Shown: piece after piece, positions 10,093 to 19,687 of the stretch
Position numbering within the stretch: position 1 is the first letter of the stretch
Layout of the letters: every line of letters begins with the position of its first letter
Assembly: GCF_003054445.1 (NCBI RefSeq)
Contig: NC_042506.1
Coordinates: 1,743,501 to 1,807,500, forward strand
Direction: 5' to 3'
From: Pichia kudriavzevii
Taxonomy: Eukaryota > Ascomycota > Pichiomycetes > Pichiales > Pichiaceae
DNA: 64,000 bases
The notes under the pieces: generated by a model
What the model was told of the DNA's origin: nothing
Database searches by the model: none
Seen by the model: the letters and a program-made list of their open reading frames with translations, nothing else
Program-made: the position numbers and the translations under genes

Positions 10093-11364
10093 TTAAGTTT
10101 TCTTCTTCTTCTTCTTTCTGACACAAAACAACGTGTTAATAGCTTGCGGCTCGATATTCTCCTTACTCCTCTTACGTCTCTCACATTTACCCAATATAGG
10201 AAAACCGTCCAGCTTAACCACACTCTGGATTTCGTCATAGAGCAGAATCCAATCACTTTTGTCGGAGTAATCTTTTGATGTTACTAGCTCAACAAACTGA
10301 TTCGAGGACGAGCTAGTGATGATCTCAGAGTGTAAATTGCCTGTAGTGGTTATTATACCGGATACACCAATCAAACCCACCGTAGCACCAAATCTAAACT
10401 CTTGTCTTATGGCTAGTTCTTGCCAGTATCTCTGCAACGATACTTGTTTTGCTCTACCTTCTACTACCAAATGCTCTAAAAACCTCCCCTTTGGATCATC
10501 AGGGAGTAACGGGATGTTATAAATTGCGGGCCAACTACCATTTTCATCATAAACCGTACCTACTTTCCAATCTGGAGACGGGAAGAATCTTCTAATTTCT
10601 GCATCTTCCAGGTTGAGGACGTTCAGAAACTTATTTTGTGGCAGCCAATTGTTAACAATCAAATCGACATTTTTAAGCCACCATTTTAGCAGTGAGTCCC
10701 CGTCCAATACATGCTTGCCTTTATTCTTCACCGAACCCGGGAATAGATACTGTTTCTCTGATCGTGTAAATAGTACAATCTTGGTACTTATTTTCTTCTC
10801 ATTTAAAACCCTCGGGTCAATTCCAAGTTCTAGAATGTACTCCAGAGCATCCACACTCTTTTTGGATTTGTTAAGATAAGCTGGATTTCCTCTCGCTTGT
10901 TCATACAGTTGGCTCAACCGGAAATGTGTCTCAGAGACAAAGATCTCCTTCGATTTGGCATGATTCTGAACATTTGTTTGGTTTTTAGTGAATTTCAAGT
11001 CTTTGAGTAATGTACTAATTGATAGGCCAACTATATATTTCAGGTATTCAGTTACAAATCCAGCAACATTGATGTCAGAGATTGTCAATCCCGTGGTGTC
11101 AACTTTACTGACATAAACTAGCTTTTCAACTCTGGTTTTGTAGAAGGAAAGATAAGTGAACACTTCAATTGCCAACAGTGGTGTTTTAAGCGAATCAAAA
11201 AGAATGCAAAAGTGAACTGTCTTTGTGGATATTAAGGGTTTTGAATGCCTAGGTTTGGCTATCACTGGAACACATCTCTTGGTAGTATTAGTGTTGAACA
11301 ATTGGAATTTCTTGTCTTTCCTAAGATACTCTGCCAATCTAGATAATAAGCTATTCTCCATCAT
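10093..11364 (-). CDS. RTT109: Histone H3-K56 acetyltransferase RTT109
   Basis: Rtt109 acetylates newly made histone H3 on Lys56 (and N-terminal lysines) with the chaperones Vps75 and Asf1, and so supports replication-coupled nucleosome assembly and genome stability. The 423-residue protein matches the fungal p300-like fold. Conserved blocks include HFCILFDSLKTPLLAIEVF, VYVSKVDTTG, KIVLFTRSEKQYLFPGS, LLKWWL, and YNIPLLPDDPKGRF, whose acidic pair is the family's catalytic Asp pair (about residues 289-290). It ends in a lysine cluster, as does the S. cerevisiae protein (436 residues). Two ATG codons are in tandem at 11362-11364 and 11359-11361, so the start is uncertain by one residue. Confidence 0.95.
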   Translation of the reverse strand: MMENSLLSRLAEYLRKDKKFQLFNTNTTKRCVPVIAKPRHSKPLISTKTVHFCILFDSLKTPLLAIEVFTYLSFYKTRVEKLVYVSKVDTTGLTISDINVAGFVTEYLKYIVGLSISTLLKDLKFTKNQTNVQNHAKSKEIFVSETHFRLSQLYEQARGNPAYLNKSKKSVDALEYILELGIDPRVLNEKKISTKIVLFTRSEKQYLFPGSVKNKGKHVLDGDSLLKWWLKNVDLIVNNWLPQNKFLNVLNLEDAEIRRFFPSPDWKVGTVYDENGSWPAIYNIPLLPDDPKGRFLEHLVVEGRAKQVSLQRYWQELAIRQEFRFGATVGLIGVSGIITTTGNLHSEIITSSSSNQFVELVTSKDYSDKSDWILLYDEIQSVVKLDGFPILGKCERRKRSKENIEPQAINTLFCVRKKKKKKT

Positions 11365-11503
11365 TATCACAAAGCACCAATCTCTCTATAGCTCTATGCA
11401 CGGAACGGATGTATGCAGAGCTAGAGATCACCTATGGGCGAACAAGTGATGCGTTTACAAGGTAAGGGAATTTTTCAAGTTCTCGTGTACAGTTCGATTT
11501 TCC

Positions 11504-11550
11504 ATTTCACATTTCACATTTCACATTTCACATTTCACATTTCACATTTC
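11504..11550 (+). repeat. 7-bp tandem repeat (ATTTCAC)n upstream of RTT109
   Basis: Six perfect copies of ATTTCAC plus a 5-bp partial copy lie 140-186 bp upstream of the RTT109 start, on the far side of which PRE3 ends. The unit length is not a multiple of three and the tract is not coding. On the gene's strand it reads as repeated GTGAAAT. Confidence 0.9.
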
Positions 11551-11606
11551 CGTGTTTTTCTATTTAGCTACTTATAAATTATACAGTTTTAGAACTATAT
11601 CGGTTT

Positions 11607-12272
11607 TCAGTCCTGCACAAGGTCATCAGTCTCGTAATCTTCTGGATAAAATATGAGTCTTTCAATTCCTTGCTTGGTCAATATGATCATTCTGATGACA
11701 CCACCGGAAGAACCGTCCCATCTTATAGCTTGCGAGAGGGAGTTTTTGATGAATTTGATAGTCTCTTCTTTGGTCATGTTCTTTTTGTAATTCTTCTTAC
11801 AATAACCATAAATGAAAATCGAACCAGAACCACCAAGAATATAGTCCTGTTTATGCAAAGAACCACCAATGGGGATATTATATACTTCGCCACCGTTTTT
11901 CTCGTCGTATCCTGCACAGATGATACCTGCACTCAATGCATCTTTGTTGGAATAACATATTTCCTGGAAAATGGAGGCAGCTAAATGCGTAGTTGGAGCT
12001 CTACCATTCGTGGATTTGTACAAATCAAGGTGATACTTCACTATGTCCGCAACCGCCTGTGTGTCTGCAGCTGATCCGGACCGGCAACACCATATTTTAT
12101 CTTGGATCTGAGTGAGTTTATCGGTGACTCTGTTGGCAATATAAGTACCTGTTGTTGTTCTGGAATCTGCACCCAAGATAACACCGTCCTGGAATGTGAC
12201 GGCCATGATAGACGTTCCCATGGAAACTTCGCCCTTTTTCAAATGTGTGACATCGACATTAATGGAATCCAT
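11607..12272 (-). CDS. PRE3: 20S proteasome subunit beta-1 (PRE3)
   Basis: Beta-1 is the catalytic subunit for caspase-like (post-acidic) cleavage in the 20S core. The 221-residue protein is close to S. cerevisiae Pre3. A short propeptide ends at the Gly19/Thr20 autoprocessing site within KKGEVSMGTSIMAV, so Thr20 becomes the N-terminal nucleophile. Further conserved parts are GADSRTTTGTYIANRVTDK, with the catalytic lysine region, CCRSGSAADTQA and SGGVIRM. The ATG is at 12270-12272. It is divergent from EIF3D across a 273-bp shared promoter that holds GGCAAA-core boxes typical of Rpn4 targets. Confidence 0.97.
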   Translation of the reverse strand: MDSINVDVTHLKKGEVSMGTSIMAVTFQDGVILGADSRTTTGTYIANRVTDKLTQIQDKIWCCRSGSAADTQAVADIVKYHLDLYKSTNGRAPTTHLAASIFQEICYSNKDALSAGIICAGYDEKNGGEVYNIPIGGSLHKQDYILGGSGSIFIYGYCKKNYKKNMTKEETIKFIKNSLSQAIRWDGSSGGVIRMIILTKQGIERLIFYPEDYETDDLVQD

Positions 12273-12289
12273 TTTGACAGTTGTTTTTA

Positions 12290-12358
12290 TTTGCCCTTAT
12301 TTGCCAGATAGAGATAAATGCTGTTCACCAAGTAGAAAACACACTGCTTTTTGCCCTC
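12290..12358 (-). promoter_or_regulatory. Three GGCAAA-core, Rpn4-like boxes upstream of PRE3
   Basis: Read on the PRE3 strand, the region carries AAGGGCAAA (12290-12298), TCTGGCAAA (12300-12308) and GAGGGCAAAA (12349-12358). The last, 77-86 bp upstream of the ATG, resembles the C. albicans Rpn4 motif GAAGGCAAAA; the second matches PACE GGTGGCAAA at 7 of 9. Rpn4 coordinates proteasome genes in budding yeasts. The two proximal copies may lie in the 5' leader. Use by Rpn4 is inferred. Confidence 0.45.
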
Positions 12359-12545
12359 CTTTGCAAATACAAAACTCCAAATTAAACTATCCAAGCAATT
12401 TGGGAAATGAGGAAAAAGCGAGGAGAATCAAAGACCTAAAAAAAGTTTTCGACAAGTTTTTGCATATTTTTCATGTACACTGCCTGTCGAATGATAAAAC
12501 AAGTTTTACCTCATACACAGACTGCACTAGAAACACCAGCTACAA

Positions 12546-14147
12546 ATGTCTTTACTCAATATAGATCTTTCAAATCTTCCATCGGTTGAAGAGCCATGGG
12601 GACCATCTAAAACCACTCCTTCATCATTAAGATTTAATGGTGTTCCATACGCCCCATTCATTAAAAGTGATAAACTGGGAAAAATTGCTGATTGGCAAGT
12701 TTCCAAGGAAGAAGAACAATTGAAGGGTAACGCTAACCAGAAGAAGAGAGACGTATACCATGCTTACGGTGCATCTGCAGCTAAAATGTTTGGTGCAGAG
12801 ACTGAAGACAAAGGTTTTTCTTTGGTTGAAAACACTACTACTTCTACTACTCAAAAGCAAGCTGTCCTAAAGGGTGGTAGAAAGCAAAATACTACTGGAA
12901 CCAAGAAGAAGGATGCTGCATCTGTTTTAAAGAAGACAGTGGCTCCATCTATCAAGAAATCTGCACCAGCTGCTTCAAAACCAGCCAAATGGGGTAATGG
13001 TAACAATAACAAATGGGGATCCAATAAGTGGAACGCTGAAGAAACCAAACAAAGTGACGGATCTATTGCTATTGGTGAGAAATGGGTATCTGTTGCAGAA
13101 ATTGAATTTAATAAACTAACCAAATTAAACTTAGATACCCCAAAACCAATTACTTTATCTACCAATGGTACAATGTACCAATATCAAAAGAAGTACGAAA
13201 CAAACACCGTGGCTCCATTAGAGCCAACTATTAAGGTCATTACACACCAAACTTCTTCTCAAGATCCAAACTTGAAGAACTTTGCCTCCGAGGGTGCAGC
13301 TAAAGTTTTCATCACTGATGAAATTATTGCTCAACTAATGTGTGCACCAAAATCCAATGCCTCATGGGATGTAATTGTTACCAAAAAAGATGGTAAGATC
13401 TTCTTTGACAAGAGAGAAGATACTTTCTACGTTCCTATAGATGAAAATGCACCGCTTGCTGATCTCAAAGAATTTGATGTAAACCATCCTGCAAACTTGA
13501 AGTTGGAATTCGAAGAGATAACCAACTCTTACGTTCAAGGCTCACTTGGTACAAACTCTAAAAAGTTTGAAGGTAAATCTCCAATTGCATCATCTGCGGC
13601 AATCTCTAAAGCTTACAAGTATGTTAAGTATGAATTGCCTAACGGTACTTCATCTGATGATGACCAAGGCACCATTCCTATCATTGTACGTACGTCTTTT
13701 GATGCATATAACATTCTTGCATCATCCACATTGTCAGTCCGTGCCCTATTGCAATACAAATCGAATGACTGGAGAGCCAAATTTCATGGCTCGTCTCAGG
13801 GAAACATTTTTATTGACGAAGTCAAGAAGAATAATAACATGATTTCTCAATGGACTACTCAATCTGCTCTCGCTGGTGTCAATTCACTAAAAATTGGTTT
13901 CGTTACCAGAGAAAACACAAAATCATTCAAATCACACATTGTTGCTGGTACAATGACCTTTGGTGTCGATATGTTGATGCAGCAACTCAAAGTCAACCTA
14001 AACAACGGTTGGGGTATCTTAAAATCTTTTATTGATATTATTGAACATGAAGGTGGAGAAGGCGATTATAGATTGGTGATTTTCAAGGTCCCAAACTCTC
14101 AAAAGATCAACATTTACAAGGTTCCTTTTGAATCTTTCGATTTCTAA
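12546..14147 (+). CDS. Translation initiation factor eIF3 subunit d
   Basis: eIF3d is a non-core subunit of eIF3, peripheral in the complex and cap-binding in mammals. This 533-residue protein begins with the family signature WGPSKTTPSSLRFNGVPYAP followed by KSDKLGKIADWQ, which matches the human start. A basic, Lys/Asn/Trp-rich stretch (about residues 115-165) is the expected RNA-binding region. The cap-binding-like fold follows, with ANLKLEFEEITNSYVQGSL and VRALLQYKSNDWRAK, and near the end KIGFVTRENTKSFKSHIV and MQQLKVNLNNGWGILKSFID. S. pombe calls it moe1; S. cerevisiae has no counterpart. The ATG is at 12546. It shares a divergent promoter with PRE3. The gene is uninterrupted and looks functional. 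Confidence 0.93.
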   Translation: MSLLNIDLSNLPSVEEPWGPSKTTPSSLRFNGVPYAPFIKSDKLGKIADWQVSKEEEQLKGNANQKKRDVYHAYGASAAKMFGAETEDKGFSLVENTTTSTTQKQAVLKGGRKQNTTGTKKKDAASVLKKTVAPSIKKSAPAASKPAKWGNGNNNKWGSNKWNAEETKQSDGSIAIGEKWVSVAEIEFNKLTKLNLDTPKPITLSTNGTMYQYQKKYETNTVAPLEPTIKVITHQTSSQDPNLKNFASEGAAKVFITDEIIAQLMCAPKSNASWDVIVTKKDGKIFFDKREDTFYVPIDENAPLADLKEFDVNHPANLKLEFEEITNSYVQGSLGTNSKKFEGKSPIASSAAISKAYKYVKYELPNGTSSDDDQGTIPIIVRTSFDAYNILASSTLSVRALLQYKSNDWRAKFHGSSQGNIFIDEVKKNNNMISQWTTQSALAGVNSLKIGFVTRENTKSFKSHIVAGTMTFGVDMLMQQLKVNLNNGWGILKSFIDIIEHEGGEGDYRLVIFKVPNSQKINIYKVPFESFDF

Positions 14148-14254
14148 GTGTTCTCGTTTCTTAGGATATGTATACTTATTTAACTTAATCAGTTCTATTA
14201 ATTTACATGGAAAATCTAGGAAAAAAAAAGATACAAATCTTTTTGAATCAACAT

Positions 14255-17200
14255 TTATGTCCTGGTTCGTAGTGCTCTTTCACTTATAGGAGTACTACCG
14301 TCTATCATTGTTTCTGTTGTTGTGTCGAAAACACCTTCATCCTTAAAGATATTACCGTCGTCACCATCCCTATCTATAGTGTTGTGTTCTTGCTCATCAA
14401 CTCGTTGCAATGGTATCGTTCTCGGTGGTGATCTCAACAAACTGTATCTATTCATTCTTTCCTCGGCATTTTTCATCCGAATCCGATCAGTTGATGCCGT
14501 TGATACATTGTTTTTACTTGGCGATAACTTTGAAGATGTTAGTATCCGACTATTATTTCGGCGCAGGCCGGGAGTTCTGAAAGACAAAGACGAGCCTTTG
14601 TAGCTATCATTAGTTGGTGTTTGAAGCTCTTGGTTCATTCTGAAAGCAGAACCACTTATCTCATACTGCGAATCCCGCCTAGTAAGTATAGATTCCATTC
14701 GAGAAGGAATTGGTGGTTTCAGTATTGGCGAGCCATTTCCTTTTGCCGTAGAAACATAGTAGGGATTAAGCTCAGGGATTAAATCGAGCTGCAACTTCTC
14801 ATTGGTTGAATGCACACGACGACCCCGTGCAGTTGGTGTAGGAGATGTTCTCTTAGACTTCTTTAGTTTCCAAATGTCTAAATGTGCTTTTAGCCGCATC
14901 CTATCCCAACGCTCCTTAAACCTCATAGCATTAGCTTCATCTGATTGAGATTTCATAAGTCTTAATCTCATCTTGGTGAAAACTTCCATCATTCTCTGAA
15001 ACTTATTATTCTCTAGGGTTTCTTGTAACTTATCATCCAGTGATAGAACTTGGTCTGATCTGTGTAGCCATATTTCAAAATATCGAGAGATAATGGTGCT
15101 GTAATATAACTCATCTGCCCTTCTTCCGATGTACTGGTAATCCAAATTTTTGTTTTTCCACCTGTTGAAATGAAACTGTAAAATATTCTTTTTGAAAGAA
15201 CCTTCTCTATGTTTAAGCTGCTTATCACGTGTTCTGCAATTTCGCAATCTTAGCTTCATCTTCTCCAGTGCCCAAATTTTCAGAAATCGGTCTTTTCTCT
15301 CATTCCTTTCGCTATTGTATGAGGTTGCTATATTGTTCAATTTTATGTTCTGCTTTTTCTGTTTCTGCCAAAAACCAAAATAAGTTGTCAGACGGATTAT
15401 CTGAAAAGCAGATTCACAATCTTCTAATCTCTCTTTGATACTTGATGATTTTCCAAACCATTTTAGGAATGCACCACGCATTAAAACATAAGATTTCCGT
15501 TTGTTGTATTTATTTTCTTGCAGCTTTAATTTCCAAACATCAAGTACTTTCTTCAATTGCGTGGCGTCATGAAAACACTCCACCCTTCTCTTTGTAAGTT
15601 CAAGTTTCCATATTTTAAAAGCTGAGGACATGCTATTTTTTCTATAGAACTGACGGGCGTTATCTGTCATTTTATGTGTTGCACTCCATTGACAAAAAAA
15701 TGCTTTCATGATATTATGCCGATTCAGTTGGTATAGCATATTCTCGGAATCCGTGAGTAACTTGAACTTGTGCCATCTTTGAAAATATCTTCTAGTTATT
15801 TCTCTTTCAGTATATAGAACAACCTGCGACTCTAATTGAGCCAACTTTTGGACTAGTTTCATCTTGTCAAAATACTTTTGCAAACAGTATTTTTTAGCCA
15901 ATGTCTCTAGGGTGTTCAGCTTTAACAGCGGTTTCTTCGAACGTTCTTTCCATCTCAAAAATCCATATCTCAACAATGTTGCATCATAAGTACGCTCGGC
16001 TGTTTTGTACATTTTATTCTGGGTCCCCATAAGACCACACCAGAAATTGAAATATATTTTTTTCTGAAAGAACTGAAACTCAACGGTTGTTTTGGAAAAA
16101 TTATTAGCTTTAGCAGAAACCCATAGGCTCATATATAGTTTCAATGTATTTTTTCTGTAAAACTCATCTGCATCTTGTTTTTCTCTGGCACATTGACGTA
16201 GCTTTAACTTCCAAGTTCTAAAGTATTTCCTTATGAAGACGGTTTCGGCCTTTTGGTGATTATTTTGGAATAGCTGATATTTTTCTACCAACTTTATGAA
16301 AGCAGATCTAATCCTCAAAACATCTAATTCAGCGGTATCAATATATGCCAAATTTATAATAGTGTTAGCCTTGCACTTCCAGCGCTCTAAAACCTTGCCT
16401 AACATTCGTTCTTTCCACTGATTTAATTTTTCGGTGAATAGCTCATTCCTTGCTGTGTTATTTTTCCACCTGGAAAAGTACAATTCTCTTAAACGTAAAT
16501 TCTGGCCCACTAAAAACACAGCCATTCTCATATTAAGATTCGGTAATATATCATCACCATACTTATATTGCGCAGCAAAGGGTATTAGGGATAGTTCGGA
16601 TATTTGCTTGATAAATTCCTCATCATTTATAAGGTTTTCTGTCCACTGAAAAATGCATTTCTTTAAAGCAAAAACAAAAGTATCATCTTCTGAATCTATT
16701 CCATCCTTTGTAATAAGGTTACAATAAATTCTTATTATTTGAGAGAATACATCCAACGGAACTTTCAGTTTAGAACTGTCCACACTAAGTGAGGAAATAT
16801 CCTTTAATGTCTGAACTAGTATTTGGTCAGTTATAAGCGGCGCCCTTTCCTCTTCTTTAAACGCATCTGATTGACTTAGTCGATCTTGCGTTTCCTCGTG
16901 AATATCCCTGATTTCCAACTTTCGGTATATGGGCTTTAAAATCGGTAAGATAGGGTTATGTCGGAAATAATCATCTATTTCTATGTTTATGTAATCATGT
17001 TCCCTAAAAACATGCTTCAACAAGCCAACCATTTCATTATGAAATCGAAATAGCAAATCACAGTCGAAAAAAAATGCGGTATCCGATGACAATTTAAAGG
17101 TCTCTAGCGTCCTCTGTGAAAGCTCAGCAATAGAAATTTCTAACGGTTGAAGAAGTGATTCCTCCAAACATAATTTGTAACACGAATCAAATGTCGGGTT

Positions 17201-17713
17201 ATTAGTTTCTAACGTCACAGAAATTTGATTAGATGTGTTTAGAATATCATTTCTCATGTAAGATTCGATAGCTCTGAGCAACTTGGTTTCATCAAGTATC
17301 TCCTTTAATCTTACGGCATGACAGAAAAGAATGTACCGTACTTTATTCAGAATTGACAACTTGAAACTAATTGAAGTCTCGCTACCTTCATCACTTGCTT
17401 CTTCAAGGAGATCCACAATTTTACTAGATTCTTGTGTTGATCCTACTCCATTGTGCAAATTCAAGGCCACAGAGTCCTTGTCTGACCCAAAGTATCTAAA
17501 CCCGGTGAATATCTTTTCTGTATCTTTAAAATGTAGCTCAAATAACTCGTAATTGTGGGAATCAAAAATCGATTCACGTATCCCTAGTAGTAGCTGCCAT
17601 AATGTTCGTACATGTTTGAAAACTGCACTACTTGGAACTTCACCCGGCCCCAGTGATCTCTCAGCTTGATGAATCGTTTCTATTACATCTACCAGTACAT
17701 CAAGTGCTGACAT
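14255..17713 (-). CDS. SFI1: Spindle-pole-body half-bridge protein SFI1
   Basis: Sfi1 is a long helical scaffold that binds many centrin (Cdc31) molecules along the half-bridge and controls spindle-pole duplication. The 1152-residue protein has a helical N-terminal part. From about residue 420 to 980 it has more than fifteen Sfi1-type repeats of roughly 23-35 residues, each with a core such as LFTEKLNQWKERMLGKVLER, RKYFRTWKLKL, RYGFLRWKERS or YFGFWQKQKK. The C-terminal tail is rich in Ser/Thr-Pro (for example SPTPTARGRR, LRSPPRTIPL), the type of site that CDK and Cdc14 control in S. cerevisiae. The gene is longer than the S. cerevisiae one (946). The ATG is at 17711-17713. Its upstream region is an unusually long gene-free stretch. 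Confidence 0.9.
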   Translation of the reverse strand: MSALDVLVDVIETIHQAERSLGPGEVPSSAVFKHVRTLWQLLLGIRESIFDSHNYELFELHFKDTEKIFTGFRYFGSDKDSVALNLHNGVGSTQESSKIVDLLEEASDEGSETSISFKLSILNKVRYILFCHAVRLKEILDETKLLRAIESYMRNDILNTSNQISVTLETNNPTFDSCYKLCLEESLLQPLEISIAELSQRTLETFKLSSDTAFFFDCDLLFRFHNEMVGLLKHVFREHDYINIEIDDYFRHNPILPILKPIYRKLEIRDIHEETQDRLSQSDAFKEEERAPLITDQILVQTLKDISSLSVDSSKLKVPLDVFSQIIRIYCNLITKDGIDSEDDTFVFALKKCIFQWTENLINDEEFIKQISELSLIPFAAQYKYGDDILPNLNMRMAVFLVGQNLRLRELYFSRWKNNTARNELFTEKLNQWKERMLGKVLERWKCKANTIINLAYIDTAELDVLRIRSAFIKLVEKYQLFQNNHQKAETVFIRKYFRTWKLKLRQCAREKQDADEFYRKNTLKLYMSLWVSAKANNFSKTTVEFQFFQKKIYFNFWCGLMGTQNKMYKTAERTYDATLLRYGFLRWKERSKKPLLKLNTLETLAKKYCLQKYFDKMKLVQKLAQLESQVVLYTEREITRRYFQRWHKFKLLTDSENMLYQLNRHNIMKAFFCQWSATHKMTDNARQFYRKNSMSSAFKIWKLELTKRRVECFHDATQLKKVLDVWKLKLQENKYNKRKSYVLMRGAFLKWFGKSSSIKERLEDCESAFQIIRLTTYFGFWQKQKKQNIKLNNIATSYNSERNERKDRFLKIWALEKMKLRLRNCRTRDKQLKHREGSFKKNILQFHFNRWKNKNLDYQYIGRRADELYYSTIISRYFEIWLHRSDQVLSLDDKLQETLENNKFQRMMEVFTKMRLRLMKSQSDEANAMRFKERWDRMRLKAHLDIWKLKKSKRTSPTPTARGRRVHSTNEKLQLDLIPELNPYYVSTAKGNGSPILKPPIPSRMESILTRRDSQYEISGSAFRMNQELQTPTNDSYKGSSLSFRTPGLRRNNSRILTSSKLSPSKNNVSTASTDRIRMKNAEERMNRYSLLRSPPRTIPLQRVDEQEHNTIDRDGDDGNIFKDEGVFDTTTETMIDGSTPISERALRTRT

Positions 17714-19687
17714 CAATCTGCTGGTGAAGCAATGCTTTCCTGATATTGTATCGTATGTTTACGTCTTTGCGATCGCTTTGGCAACATATTTTAAAAGTGC
17801 GAGTGAGATTGAATATTTCATTCATGATCACCCTCTGATGTATATGGGCTCAATTCCGGAGATGATAAAATAAACCTGTTTATATTTTTGGATGCAAAGT
17901 ATTATATTAGCACATACTTATCTAAAATAACCTATAATAGAATTTTCTCTGCCCTATCAAACATAACTTGCAATTATTCTTCCATAGTGCTTAAACGAAT
18001 CCGTCGTACTGTTGTTATTCTACCTAGGGGCTTGTATCGAAACCGATACTCAGTTTGGTCACCAAGTACGCTTGGCAATGCTGTTCTCAAAGACATGGGT
18101 TCTTGCAAAACGGATGTATTTTTATAAGGTCACTACTTGAACTTACAGTAAGGCTACGTTGTATAAAGTTTTGAAAATTGGGGAAATTTCGGTTTTGGCT
18201 CGGGTGATCGTTTGGCTAGTATACATTGACACATCGAATTACACATGCTGTTGTTGTTTTTGTTTGGCTCTGTGATAACTATACTCATTCTGTATCTATA
18301 AAGTGAGTTGCAAACCTTGAACCAGCTGATATGATCTCTCAGGATATGGTAGTCATCAGTTCTTCAGGACTTTGATTCTTAATTCTTACAGAAAGAAAAC
18401 ATTACCGAGCAGAGCGATGTAATAGGTGACGTACAATAAGGACTGCTCTTGAGCTCGCTATCATGGATTAATTCCGAATTTTTGTTTTATTGAGTTTATA
18501 GTTGACATTATTGCTTCCATGACCTGCTCAATTATTTAAATGAGCTCCATAATAGCACAAGGTGTTTATCAGTTATTCAATTGAGTGAATTTATTAGTAC
18601 AAGTGAGAGTTTCGATGTAAGAATACAACTTGCGGTACTTCCAAGGATATTTTACTAAAGTCACTTTCATTCCCTTCCATTTGATATTTGCTTGACTTCA
18701 AACGGATCCTGTGCATATCAGTGCATATATTCGTGAATGAACATTCGGAGTACCATCCACTGCATTTCTTTATTACTTTATTGCACAAATAAGTGGATAT
18801 TATATTATTTTATAGTGTACACTCCCTGTGACCTCTAGCAAATCAATATAAAATGAACTTTGCTTACGTGGGCACATTTGGAGAGTTTCAGTTTGAAGGT
18901 TGCTTCCTGGTATATTGGTGTATCATTTGCTAATGTGGCTTTATTTTTGTATTTTGTTTAGACTATCTTTATATAGTTTATTACATTTTGATAGTTGGGA
19001 TTAGTAATTCTAAAATCGTAATACTTAAAAACTTTTAGATCTTCCGACAAAAAAAACATTAAGATTCTCATCAGTAAGACCTTCAATGCATGTTTTCAAA
19101 CATGTGTATTTGTTTAACCATTAGAAAAGAACATGTTTAACCTAAACGACAGTTACCAGTTTCCAAATGACTGTTTCTACTTTCAACAAGTGATATTTGC
19201 TATCAGCAACTCCCCCTCCCTCAAGAGTTTACCAATGGAACTAGAAAACTAAAAGTGAAACTCTGATACCTGCTAAAGCTGTCCATCAGGTTTATTTTGC
19301 GAATTTAAGGAAACTAAGTAGAATTTTCATGAAATAAAAGAGGGCGGTGGAGAGAAAGGGGGGCTTATCCGTTTACCGTAGTCTATAGTTTTGAGTTTTT
19401 CAAAAGAATTGCAAGCCAGGCTTTCTTTGACTTCATGTTCAGTCAATAAACTGTCTCTTCAACTATTGCACAAGAAAACCGTGGGCCAGGATTTTATTCA
19501 AAATATCAATATGAGAACATATCATTTATGATATGCATTGGGGTTTCACAGACACTAAAAGAAATGACCCCAATCTTTATTTGCTAAACATAGTACGGAC
19601 CCGTCAACTCGGCTGGACATGAGTTCCCTCAACGTATTTCATGACTATGTTACAAACAGTGTTTAAGCTTTGTACTGTATAAAAGCT
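17714..19687. other. 2-kb gene-free region upstream of SFI1
   Basis: This is the longest non-coding stretch in the window. The longest open frames (17888-18127 on + and 18594-18788 on -) start without ATG and show no recognisable motif. I see no tRNA B-box and none of the conserved cores of U1, U2, U4, U5, U6 or RNase P RNA. It contains short perfect inverted repeats: 19089-19104 (CATGTTT-TC-AAACATG), 19518-19535 (CATATCAT-TT-ATGATATG), and the 10-bp palindrome AGTGTACACT at 18824-18833. It also has C- or G-rich patches near 19210 and 19358 containing CCCCT/AGGGG stress-element cores. It could hold a long SFI1 promoter, an unannotated non-coding RNA or an origin. Confidence 0.5.
19518..19535. 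repeat. 18-bp perfect inverted repeat
   Basis: The sequence CATATCATTTATGATATG has 8-bp arms around a TT spacer. It lies about 150 bp beyond the 3' end of DRN1, in the long gene-free region. It may be a dimeric binding site or a short stem; there is no direct evidence for either. Confidence 0.6.

Noticed and set aside
17911-17930. U1 snRNA-like 5' end (ATACTTATCT)
   Set aside because: It differs from the invariant ATACTTACCT at the key C and no U1 stem-loops follow.
18015-18070. Possible tRNA B-box (GGTTTCGATAC on the minus strand)
   Set aside because: The spacing and bases do not fit GGTTCRANYCC, and no acceptor stem or A-box could be found around it.
17888-18127. 79-codon open frame in the gene-free region
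   Set aside because: It begins with TTG, has no ATG until near its end, and its composition and sequence suggest no known protein.
18594-18788. 64-codon minus-strand open frame in the gene-free region
   Set aside because: It has a TTG start and no recognisable motif; chance opening in spacer DNA is more likely.
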